Of a stretch of DNA of 64,000 nt, positions 34,172 through 41,556 are shown in pieces. Position 1 is the first letter of the stretch. The number at the start of each line of letters is the position of its first letter. This DNA is from JBBSJZ01 sp041739875 (GTDB lineage Bacteria; Planctomycetota; Planctomycetia; Pirellulales; Pirellulaceae). The notes under the pieces were generated by a model, which worked only from the letters and a program-made list of their open reading frames with translations, ran no database searches and was not told the origin of the DNA. The stretch lies in assembly GCA_041739875.1 (NCBI GenBank), contig JBGSNA010000225.1, positions 55,591 to 119,590 on the forward strand, given 5' to 3'. A program made the translations under genes and the position numbers.

Positions 34172-34217
34172 AAACAAAAACCCCGTCCAGCCCGATGGGG
34201 CCAGACGAGGTTTGTTT
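34172..34217 (-). terminator. Rho-independent terminator after tsf
   Basis: On the minus strand a 13-bp GC-rich stem (three G-U wobbles) with loop CATC is followed by TTTTTGTTTA. Outer AAACAAA/TTTGTTT complementarity extends it on both sides, so it could work both ways. It begins about 30 bases after the tsf stop. Confidence 0.88.
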
Positions 34218-34246
34218 GAATCAAGCGAATGCCCCGGTCAAGCCGC

Positions 34247-35230
34247 CTAGCTGACCGAGACACGTTTGAACTCGGTGATCTCAGCATCTGCGGCGAAATC
34301 CTTGATCGCTGCTTCCACGGTCTTGGTATCGTCCAAGGCGAAGAACTGGCTCAGAAGGCAGCGCTCTTGGTCCAACAATGTGTTGTCCGCAATGAAACGA
34401 TCAAGCTTACCAGGGAGGATCTTGTCCCAGATTTTTTCTGGCTTGCCTTCGGCCTGGAGTTCCGCCTTGATGGCATCTTCTGCCTGCTTCATGACTTCAG
34501 GAGTCAGTTGACGCTTGCTGGCGTATTGGGGCACGTTTTTCTGGGGCTTGCCCAGGTTTTCACGTTCGTTGGTTTCGTTTTGAGAGATGATCTGGGCTCG
34601 CAGCCCTTCGCATTCTCTTGCAACAAACTCTTCGTCGAACTCTTCTGGACGCAGAATCGAGGGGCTCATCGCAGCGATGTGCATTGCCACGGTGCGGAAG
34701 AATTGTGGTGCGGCGGCGTTACCACCGTCCTTGTAGTTAACGAGGACGCCAATCTTGCTGCCCGCGTGAATGTACGACGCGATGTTTGAGCCTTGGACGC
34801 GTTGAAAGTCCGAGATCTCGATCTTTTCCCCGATGACGCCTGTTTGCGAAATCAGCTTGTCGCCGATCGTGCCGCCTTCGTATGGCAGCGCGGCAACTTC
34901 TTCGATCGACTTGGCATCATGCTCCATGGCAAGTTTTGCAAAGTTGTTGACCATCGCGATGAAATCGTCGTTCTTTGCCACAAAGTCAGTTTCGCAACCA
35001 ATCGCAAGTAGCATTCCTTCGTTGCCAGCTTTGTTAACCAGCGCGACGACGACACCTTCGGTCGTCTCTTTGTCAGCTCGCTTAGCGGCGACCTTTTGGC
35101 CTTTTTTACGCAAGTAATCCAAGGCGCCTTCGAAGTCGCCGCCGGATTCTTCAAGAGCTGCCTTGCAGTCCATCATTCCGGCGCCGGTCGATTTACGCAA
35201 ATTACTGATGTCTTTGGCTGTGATAGACAT
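34247..35230 (-). CDS. tsf: Elongation factor Ts
   Basis: Nucleotide exchange factor for EF-Tu. It has 327 residues. The N-terminal UBA-like domain has LRKSTGAGMMDCKAALEESGGD, followed by YLRKKGQKVAAKRA, the signature of the family. The core motif CETDFVAKNDDF is intact. Then come the two dimerisation-type subdomains, with QTGVIGEKIEISDFQRV and HIAAMSPSILRPEEF. The last part (LLDQERCLLSQFF) is the conserved C-terminal hook. Transcribed from rpsB, 191 bases downstream of it. Confidence 0.97.
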   Translation of the reverse strand: MSITAKDISNLRKSTGAGMMDCKAALEESGGDFEGALDYLRKKGQKVAAKRADKETTEGVVVALVNKAGNEGMLLAIGCETDFVAKNDDFIAMVNNFAKLAMEHDAKSIEEVAALPYEGGTIGDKLISQTGVIGEKIEISDFQRVQGSNIASYIHAGSKIGVLVNYKDGGNAAAPQFFRTVAMHIAAMSPSILRPEEFDEEFVARECEGLRAQIISQNETNERENLGKPQKNVPQYASKRQLTPEVMKQAEDAIKAELQAEGKPEKIWDKILPGKLDRFIADNTLLDQERCLLSQFFALDDTKTVEAAIKDFAADAEITEFKRVSVS

Positions 35231-35374
35231 TATCTTCCTTCTAAATCAGAAACTGTTATTTTTGGACAGACGCTAGGTCCGTTAGGTAGGTTCACGCTCA
35301 AGTGCGGACCGGCACCCTCAAAAGACCTTGGCGACTAATACGAAAAAGCCAATGCGAACACTGGCTCGATTAGT

Positions 35375-35406
35375 AATCTTGAAACGCAGAAATCTTGAAA
35401 CGCAGA
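35375..35406. repeat. Exact 16-bp tandem duplication between rpsB and tsf
   Basis: AATCTTGAAACGCAGA occurs twice without a gap (35375-35390 and 35391-35406), about 16 bases from the rpsB stop. It may be a recent slippage product. No hairpin formed by it was seen. Confidence 0.9.
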
Positions 35407-35421
35407 GGTGATCGTCGCGAA

Positions 35422-36219
35422 TTAGCCTTCGACGGGAGCTGTCTCTTCGCTAGCTTTTGCGGCCATTTCAGCTTCGACGTCGGACTTTGACGCAACAGGC
35501 GCTGCTGCGTCTTCGCCCTTCGCTGCGGCAATGTGAGCCTTGCCCGCAATCACGGCGTCAGCCAATTGCTTGACGATGAGCTCGATGCTGCGAATACCAT
35601 CGTCGTTGCCTGGAATCGGCAAATCGACTTGCGATGGGTCGCTGTCGGTGTCGATCAATGCAACCGTTGTGATTCCCAATCGCTTTGCTTCGCGAATCGC
35701 ATTGCGTTCCTTGCCTGGGTCAACGACGAACATGCACTCAGGCAAACGGTTCATCGTGCGCAAGCCGTTCAAGTTGCGGTACATCTTGCGATACTCGCGA
35801 GTCAACGATGACTGCATTTTCTTGCTGTAGTTATCGATCTTGTCGCCACTACGCAAGTCTTCGAGTTCTTCCAAGCGACCAAGGCGGTTGCGAATCGTGC
35901 GGAAGTTTGTCAACGTTCCACCGAGCCAACGCTCGCTTACGAACGGCATGCCGCAACGCAGCGACTGCTCTTCGAGGGCTTCGCCAGCTTGTCGCTTGGT
36001 TCCAACAAACAGGATCAAGCTTCCACCAGCCGCTACTTGGCTGAGATACTTCTTTGCTCGCAGCATGCCGCGAAGCGTTTCTCGGATGTCGAGAATGTGA
36101 ATTTGGTTCTTACGACCAAAGATGTACGGAGCCATCTTTGGATTCCAGAGACTGGTGCGGTGCCCAAAGTGAACACCAGCTTCAATCATCTCTTGGACGA
36201 TAGGATTAGCAGTTGCCAT
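35422..36219 (-). CDS. rpsB: 30S ribosomal protein S2
   Basis: Small-subunit protein, 265 residues. Motifs: MIEAGVHFGHRTSLWNPKMAPYIFG, HILDIRETLRGM, and TLTNFRTIRNRLGRLEEL. Later come VVDPGKERNAIREAKRLGI and ALIDTDSDPSQVDLPIPGNDD, all typical. The C-terminal tail is Ala/Glu-rich (DAAAPVASKSDVEAEMAAKASEE), longer than in E. coli but common in this phylum. First gene of the rpsB-tsf pair. Confidence 0.97.
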   Translation of the reverse strand: MATANPIVQEMIEAGVHFGHRTSLWNPKMAPYIFGRKNQIHILDIRETLRGMLRAKKYLSQVAAGGSLILFVGTKRQAGEALEEQSLRCGMPFVSERWLGGTLTNFRTIRNRLGRLEELEDLRSGDKIDNYSKKMQSSLTREYRKMYRNLNGLRTMNRLPECMFVVDPGKERNAIREAKRLGITTVALIDTDSDPSQVDLPIPGNDDGIRSIELIVKQLADAVIAGKAHIAAAKGEDAAAPVASKSDVEAEMAAKASEETAPVEG

Positions 36220-36619
36220 AAATCAAAACATTTCCTTTCGTGCCACAATGCGGGTTCCAAGAATCGCCAGCAAAGTACTGAAAACGATTCCAGGGCATCG
36301 AAATGGGAATCTTGTGAGATCAAGAAACACCACTTCATCGCCCTTCGCCCCCAAATGCCGTGGCAATTTGGTGAAGCAAGCCGCGGCGCACAGCGCAACC
36401 ACGGTATAACGAGCGGAGAAGAGTACCCCAAACGATTGTTCTCCACAAGCCAAGATCGGCCTACTCTCACCCGTAAATTACTGGCTTTTGGCGAACAACG
36501 TGCCTGAAATCCCCCTCGCCAGTAAATTCGAATTTGGGGGAGTATCGCGATCGGCGAGTCCCGTTATGCCGAATTGTCACGTTTTGGAGACTATGGCTGC
36601 CGCTGGTTCAACACCAAGG
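36220..36619. other. Long leader/promoter region of rpsB; no gene seen
   Basis: Four hundred bases separate rpsB from the decarboxylase alpha gene; both are on the minus strand. A minus-strand open frame of 76 codons exists but has no domain. At 36511-36540, CCCCC and GGGGG flank a perfect 12-bp palindrome, AAATTCGAATTT (36524-36535); it may be a terminator for the upstream decarboxylase genes or a regulatory site. A ribosomal protein leader is possible but I cannot fold it convincingly by eye. Confidence 0.4.
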
Positions 36620-38503
36620 CTACCGCTGGACCTTTGCCAAGATTTGCCCGGTTGCGACTTGCTGGCCTTGAGTTACGCAGATCTCCGCAATCGTTCCGTT
36701 ATTGGGCGACGCGATCTCCATTTCCATTTTCATTGCTTCTAGAACCAAGATCGCTTGACCCTCGCGAACTTGTTCACCTTGCTTGCGAAGTAGCTTGAAC
36801 ACGGCGCCAGGCATTTGGGATATCACTTCTGTGATTTGTGCGTTCGCTGGCGGATTCGATATTGTCGAATTTGATGTGTCGGGCGCACCCGCCCTGCCAG
36901 TCGCTGGTTCGATTGCGACACGATAAACGTTGCCGTTGACTGTCACCATGTTGCCCTCAAATGCCATGAGGATTTCTCGTCCATTCACATTCACGTTGTA
37001 TTCCGCTGGCCCAGTTCTCGCAGGTGTGCTTGCTTGTGTGCTTGGTGCGGGGGCTTTGGATGGATCAATCTTGCGAACACTCACTTCAGCTTCGCCTTTG
37101 AGGAATCGAATTCCCTTTTCCTTGCACGTTGCTGCAATAAAGATATTTTCATCAGTGATAGCCAGGCTGTTGGCCTTGAGTGCCTCGGTCGCGGCCGAGA
37201 TCCCTTTCGTCGGGTCCTCGTCGTTCATTTCCAGTACAGGCCGCGTGGTCGGCTCGAGCTTGAGTTGTTCTTTCGCCAGAGCGATGACTTCCGCGTCCGG
37301 TGTCACAGGTGTCTTGCCAAAGTAGCCGAGCACCATTCTTCCGTACGGCTCGGCGATCTTTTTCCAAGGTCCAAGCATCACGTTGTTGAACGCTTGCTGA
37401 AAATAGAACTGGCTCACCGGTGTAACGCTCGTGCCATAGCCGCCTTTGCGGACGACGTCGCCCATGGCCAAGATGATCTCGGGATACTTCTCCATAATAT
37501 TGTTGTCACGGAGCATTTGCGTATTCGCCGTGAGTGCCCCGCCCGGCATCGGGCTCCAAGGAATGAGCGGCTCCACAGCAGTCGCTTCAGGGGGCAAGAA
37601 ATAGTCGCTCATGCATTCCTTGAATACTTCCTCCGCCTCGCGGATTTTCTCGACATCCACATCGAGCTCATATTCGCTGCCTCGAAGCGCGTGCCACATG
37701 ACGAGGATGTCGGGTTGGCATGTCCCGCCGCTGCATGGAGCCATCGACAAGTCGATCGCGTCTGCGCCTGCGTCCAACGCAGCCTTGTTCGCGAGCACGC
37801 TCACGCCAGCCGTCTCGTGCGTATGGAAGTGTATGAACGTGCCCGCAGGAAGCATTTTTCTAGCCTCGCGAATCGTCTCATAGACCTTTGACGGGACTGC
37901 GGTTCCCGACGCGTCTTTAAAGCATACGGCGTCAAACGGAATATCGGCGTCAAGTATCTGGCGAAGTGTCGATGCATAGAACGCTGCATCATGTGCCCCC
38001 GTGCATCCCGGTGGCAACTCCATTAACGTGACGCAAACTTGATGCTTCAAGCCAGCATCGACAATGCACTGGCCGCTATAGATCAGATTGTTGACATCAT
38101 TGAGCGCGTCGAAATTGCGAATCGTTGTCATGCCGTGTTTTTTGAACAGTTCCGCATGCAATCGCACGATGTCGCTCGATTGTGAATCGAGGCCAACAAC
38201 GTTGACGCCGCGGGCAAGCGTCTGCAGGTTGGCGTCGGGGCCGGCCGTGGCTCGAAACGCATCCATCATGTCAAACGCGTCTTCATTGCAATAGAAATAC
38301 AGCGACTGGAATCTTGCTCCCCCGCCAGCTTCAAACCACGTCACACCAGCATCGCGAGCCGCCTCAACCGCTGGAAGGAAATCTTTCGTGAAGACGCGGG
38401 CGCCATAGACGGATTGGAACCCGTCACGAAACGCCGTGCACATGAATGAGACTTTCTTTTTCATCACGGTTGTCTTTCCAGGTTGAGTGTTGGGGGCTTC
38501 CAA
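36620..38503 (-). CDS. oadA: Oxaloacetate/methylmalonyl-CoA-type decarboxylase alpha subunit with biotin domain
   Basis: Carboxyltransferase of a biotin-dependent pump. It has 627 residues. The N-terminal HMGL-like barrel has FRDGFQSVYGARVFTKDF (metal-binding Asp in the RDG motif), VCFKDASGTAVP, and HFHTHETAGVSVLANKAAL. It is followed by the conserved carboxylase (PYC/OADA) domain (VMWHALRG, MPGGALTANTQML). A proline/alanine linker leads to a biotinyl domain with the lysine at about 592 in LEAMKMEME. The pyruvate carboxylase B subunit is a related alternative, but the beta and gamma genes that follow make the sodium-pump type more likely. Direction and substrate in vivo are uncertain. Confidence 0.92.
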   Translation of the reverse strand: MEAPNTQPGKTTVMKKKVSFMCTAFRDGFQSVYGARVFTKDFLPAVEAARDAGVTWFEAGGGARFQSLYFYCNEDAFDMMDAFRATAGPDANLQTLARGVNVVGLDSQSSDIVRLHAELFKKHGMTTIRNFDALNDVNNLIYSGQCIVDAGLKHQVCVTLMELPPGCTGAHDAAFYASTLRQILDADIPFDAVCFKDASGTAVPSKVYETIREARKMLPAGTFIHFHTHETAGVSVLANKAALDAGADAIDLSMAPCSGGTCQPDILVMWHALRGSEYELDVDVEKIREAEEVFKECMSDYFLPPEATAVEPLIPWSPMPGGALTANTQMLRDNNIMEKYPEIILAMGDVVRKGGYGTSVTPVSQFYFQQAFNNVMLGPWKKIAEPYGRMVLGYFGKTPVTPDAEVIALAKEQLKLEPTTRPVLEMNDEDPTKGISAATEALKANSLAITDENIFIAATCKEKGIRFLKGEAEVSVRKIDPSKAPAPSTQASTPARTGPAEYNVNVNGREILMAFEGNMVTVNGNVYRVAIEPATGRAGAPDTSNSTISNPPANAQITEVISQMPGAVFKLLRKQGEQVREGQAILVLEAMKMEMEIASPNNGTIAEICVTQGQQVATGQILAKVQR

Positions 38504-38536
38504 GCCAATGAGTACGAGCGGCTAAGTCCAGCGAGG

Positions 38537-39712
38537 CTAGATTGCTGGCGCCAAAACCGACCAGAGCACGCCCGCAGCAATCGCCGATCCGACAACGCCT
38601 GCGACGTTGGGAGCCATCGCGTGCATCAATAAAAAGTTGTGAGGGTCTTCTTGTTGACCAACCATCTGGACCACGCGTGCAGAGTCGGGGACTGCCGAGA
38701 CGCCTGCGGCACCAATCAGCGGGTTGATCTTTTCGGTAAGAAACAGGTTCATCAGTTTCGCAAACAGTACACCTCCAGCCGTCGCGATGGCGAACGACAA
38801 AGCACCCAGTGCAAAAATCAGCAACGAATCGCTCTGCAAAAACGTGCTCGCCTGCGTGCTCGCGCCGACACTGACACCGAGCAGAATCGTAATGATATCG
38901 ATCAGTGATGTTCGCGCTGTGTTTGCCAGTCGCTCTGTGACCAGGCTTTCTTTGAGCAGGTTCCCAAAGAACAGCATCCCGAGCAACACAATCGCCCCTG
39001 GCGCAACAAGCGTCGAAATCAAGAACGCGACGACTGGAAAGATCATCTTCTCACGCTTACCAACGATGCGCGGCGCTTTCATTCGAATCAGCCGCTCTTC
39101 TCGAGTCGTCAAGAGTTTCATGATGGGCGGCTGGATGACGGGTACGAGCGCCATGTACGAGTACGCGGCGATCGCGATCGCACCGAGCAAGTGCGGAGCA
39201 AGTTTCGCGGACAAAAAGATCGCAGTGGGGCCGTCGGCACCGCCAATGATGCCGATCGCGCCAGCCTCGGCGAAGTCGAACCCGAGAAACAACGCACCAA
39301 AGAACGTCAAGAAAACTCCAATTTGGGCCGCAGCACCGAGCAATATCAACTTCGGGTTGGACAGCATCGTTGAAAAATCGGTCATCGCACCAATCCCCAA
39401 AAAGATCAGCGGCGGATAAATCCCCTGGCGGACGCCAAAGTACAAATAGCTGAGCACACTACCGGATTGGTAACGGATCTCGTCACCCTCAAGAATCCAT
39501 TTCGCATCGTCGTAAACGCTGAGGGACATGCCTTCGATGACAGGAATGTTCCCAATGATAGCGCCCATTCCGATTGGGACGAGCAGCAGCGGTTCATAGT
39601 CTTTGCGAATTGCCAGCGTGATGAACGCAATTCCGATCAGGATCATGATCGCATTGCCCCACGTCATGGACCAGAAACCGGTGGTCTTGAGAAATTCAAC
39701 CAGAATGTCCAT
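38537..39712 (-). CDS. oadB: Sodium-pump decarboxylase beta subunit
   Basis: Membrane subunit that decarboxylates carboxybiotin and moves Na+ outward. It has 391 residues and about nine helices. Characteristic segments: PLLLVPIGMGAIIGNIP, PPLIFLGIGAMTDFSTMLSNP, GAIGIIGGADGPTAIFLSAKLAP (the conserved ADGPTAI), and ISAVPDSARVVQ-like VSAVPDSARVVQMVGQQEDP with the HAMAPNVAGVVGSAIAAGVL end. It overlaps the gamma gene by 17 bases and precedes the alpha gene by 33, so all three form one unit with the order gamma-beta-alpha. Confidence 0.95.
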   Translation of the reverse strand: MDILVEFLKTTGFWSMTWGNAIMILIGIAFITLAIRKDYEPLLLVPIGMGAIIGNIPVIEGMSLSVYDDAKWILEGDEIRYQSGSVLSYLYFGVRQGIYPPLIFLGIGAMTDFSTMLSNPKLILLGAAAQIGVFLTFFGALFLGFDFAEAGAIGIIGGADGPTAIFLSAKLAPHLLGAIAIAAYSYMALVPVIQPPIMKLLTTREERLIRMKAPRIVGKREKMIFPVVAFLISTLVAPGAIVLLGMLFFGNLLKESLVTERLANTARTSLIDIITILLGVSVGASTQASTFLQSDSLLIFALGALSFAIATAGGVLFAKLMNLFLTEKINPLIGAAGVSAVPDSARVVQMVGQQEDPHNFLLMHAMAPNVAGVVGSAIAAGVLWSVLAPAI

Positions 39713-39971
39713 CAGTGCCCGCTTTTTGGAGTTCGTTGTGCATTACGAAACCGATCGCGGCCATAACGGCTTCATCATGATCGTTCGATTGCTCGGAGTG
39801 CGACGCGGCGCTGTGCCCGTGCTCGATCTCTGGCAGCACTCGCGCGACGACTGCGAGTGCATGTGGAAGCGCGGCGATAAATAAACTGATGAGAATCAGC
39901 ACAGCAAAGACGATCACAAGTCCAGTGATTGCGATGGCAAACCCACGCGTTATCGTTGGATCATCTATCAT
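39696..39971 (-). CDS. oadG: Sodium-pump decarboxylase gamma-like subunit
   Basis: About 91 residues from ATG 39971 (MIDDPTI); an upstream ATG at 39986 gives five more residues. A single membrane helix (GFAIAITGLVIVFAVLILISLFIAALP) is followed by a His/Asp-rich stretch (HGHSAASHSEQSNDHDEA) and an AVMAAIGFVMHNEL end. That layout (one helix, polar tail, C-terminal amphipathic segment) fits OadG, which holds the complex together; the His-rich tail resembles its zinc-binding C-terminus. Assignment rests on size, layout and the overlap with oadB. Confidence 0.78.
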   Translation of the reverse strand: MIDDPTITRGFAIAITGLVIVFAVLILISLFIAALPHALAVVARVLPEIEHGHSAASHSEQSNDHDEAVMAAIGFVMHNELQKAGTDGHSG

Positions 39972-40139
39972 GAAAAGCAAGATCATCGGAATCCGTCAAT
40001 CGGCAGTCTTTTGTTTATCGGATTGAGTAAGAGATGTGGGTTGATGCGAGAGAATACTCGATGCGAACTGTCGGAGCTACAAGTTCGCTGGGCCTCGGGG
40101 CAAAAGCAGGTTTGTTGACGCGAGCGACTTGTCAAAACA

Positions 40140-41546
40140 CTACACGAGAATTTCTTTGACAACTTGTCCGTGAACGTCGGTGAGTCGGAAGTTTCGGCCA
40201 GCGTGTTCGAAGGTCAACTGTTTGTGATCGAGACCAAGTTGGTGCAGAAACGTGGCGTGCAGATCATGAATGTGAACTCGTCCGCGTATACCTCGGAAGC
40301 CGAATTCATCCGTCTCGCCGTGTGAGTAACCTGGCTTGAAGCCGCCACCGGCAACCCATGATGTAAACCCAACGGGGTTGTGATCGCGGCCCGTTCCATT
40401 CTCTTGAGCGTAAGGCGTTCTGCCGAACTCGCTTCCCCACCAAACTATCGTATCATCGAGAAGCCCACGCTGTTTGAGATCCTGTAATAGCGCCGCGATC
40501 GGCTTGTCGACCGCTCGAGCGTGATCCGCATGCTTGGGCAAATTCGAGTGCTGGTCCCACGCAGGGTTCGCGGAATTGTCGCCATAGTTGACTTGGATGA
40601 AACGAACCCCGGCCTCACACATTCGTCGGGCGAGCAGGCATCGCTCGCCATAGCTTCGTGTTTTCGGATCATCCATGCCATACATGCTTTGTGTCTCAGC
40701 CGACTCGGACGAGAAGTCCATCACTCCAGGAGCGATCTGCTGCATGCGCCAAGCAAGTTCGTACGATTCGAGCGCCGCCTCAAGTTCAGTATCATTCGTT
40801 TGGCGCCGCGCAATCTGTGCATGATTGAGCGCTTGCAAGAGACTGAACTGGTCTTTTCGGCTTTGCGGAGAGATGTCTGTGCGAGTCAAACTTTCGATTC
40901 CGAGAGCACTTCCATCCGCGTTGCCAATGCGCGTGCCTTGGAATTTTGGTGGCAAGAATGCGCTTCCGTAATTTCGCGGTCCCCCGTTACCGATCGAAGG
41001 TGCGATCGACACAAAACCAGGGAGATTAGAATTCTCGGTACCCAAGCCGTAGAACACCCATGAACCAAACGAAGGGCGAACGAAATTGGTTGAGCCGCAA
41101 TGCAAAAACAAGGTTGCCGGCCCGTGCGCCACACCCTCCGTGTGCATGCCATGAAGAAAGCACAAGTCATCCACGTGCCGAGCGGTTTCGGGAAACAGCT
41201 GCGATACCGATTGGCCACACTCGCCGTACTGCATGAACTTCCAAGGCGACTGCATCAAACGATGCTCAGTGCGTTTTCCCGTCTTTGCTAGTTGCCTCGC
41301 ATCATCGAACGGCATCGTTTGGCCGTCTCGCTTGGCGAGAATGGGCTTGTAATCAAACGAGTCCACTTGGCTGACGCCGCCTTGCATGAACAGAAAGATG
41401 ATCCGCTTCGCTTTGGCGGCTGGGTTGGTCCTCTCGGTGCTCGCTAACGATCGGAGCGGGTTCATCATCGCCGCAGCAGCGAGTGCGCCAAATCCACAGG
41501 CTGTGTGGCTGAGCATTGCTCGACGATTCGATTGAAATGGGTTCAT
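40140..41546 (-). CDS. DUF1501 secreted protein, twin-arginine signal
   Basis: A 468-residue DUF1501 protein, a sulfatase-fold family found mainly in planctomycetes and partnered with PSCyt proteins. N-terminal twin-arginine signal: NRRAMLSHTACGFGALAAAA. Core motifs: RIIFLFMQGGVSQVDSFDYKP, FLHGMHTEGVAHGPATLFL, and WWGSEFGRTPYAQENGTGRDHNP near the end. The catalytic Cys/Ser of sulfatases is not visible, so activity is unknown. Its start is 10 bases from the stop of the PSCyt gene upstream, so the two are one transcript. Confidence 0.9.
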   Translation of the reverse strand: MNPFQSNRRAMLSHTACGFGALAAAAMMNPLRSLASTERTNPAAKAKRIIFLFMQGGVSQVDSFDYKPILAKRDGQTMPFDDARQLAKTGKRTEHRLMQSPWKFMQYGECGQSVSQLFPETARHVDDLCFLHGMHTEGVAHGPATLFLHCGSTNFVRPSFGSWVFYGLGTENSNLPGFVSIAPSIGNGGPRNYGSAFLPPKFQGTRIGNADGSALGIESLTRTDISPQSRKDQFSLLQALNHAQIARRQTNDTELEAALESYELAWRMQQIAPGVMDFSSESAETQSMYGMDDPKTRSYGERCLLARRMCEAGVRFIQVNYGDNSANPAWDQHSNLPKHADHARAVDKPIAALLQDLKQRGLLDDTIVWWGSEFGRTPYAQENGTGRDHNPVGFTSWVAGGGFKPGYSHGETDEFGFRGIRGRVHIHDLHATFLHQLGLDHKQLTFEHAGRNFRLTDVHGQVVKEILV

Positions 41547-41556
41547 GGTTGCGTCA

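Noticed and set aside
36223..36453. Minus-strand 76-codon hydrophobic ORF in the rpsB leader
   Set aside because: No ribosome site, no similarity I recognise, and it lies in an expected promoter/leader region.
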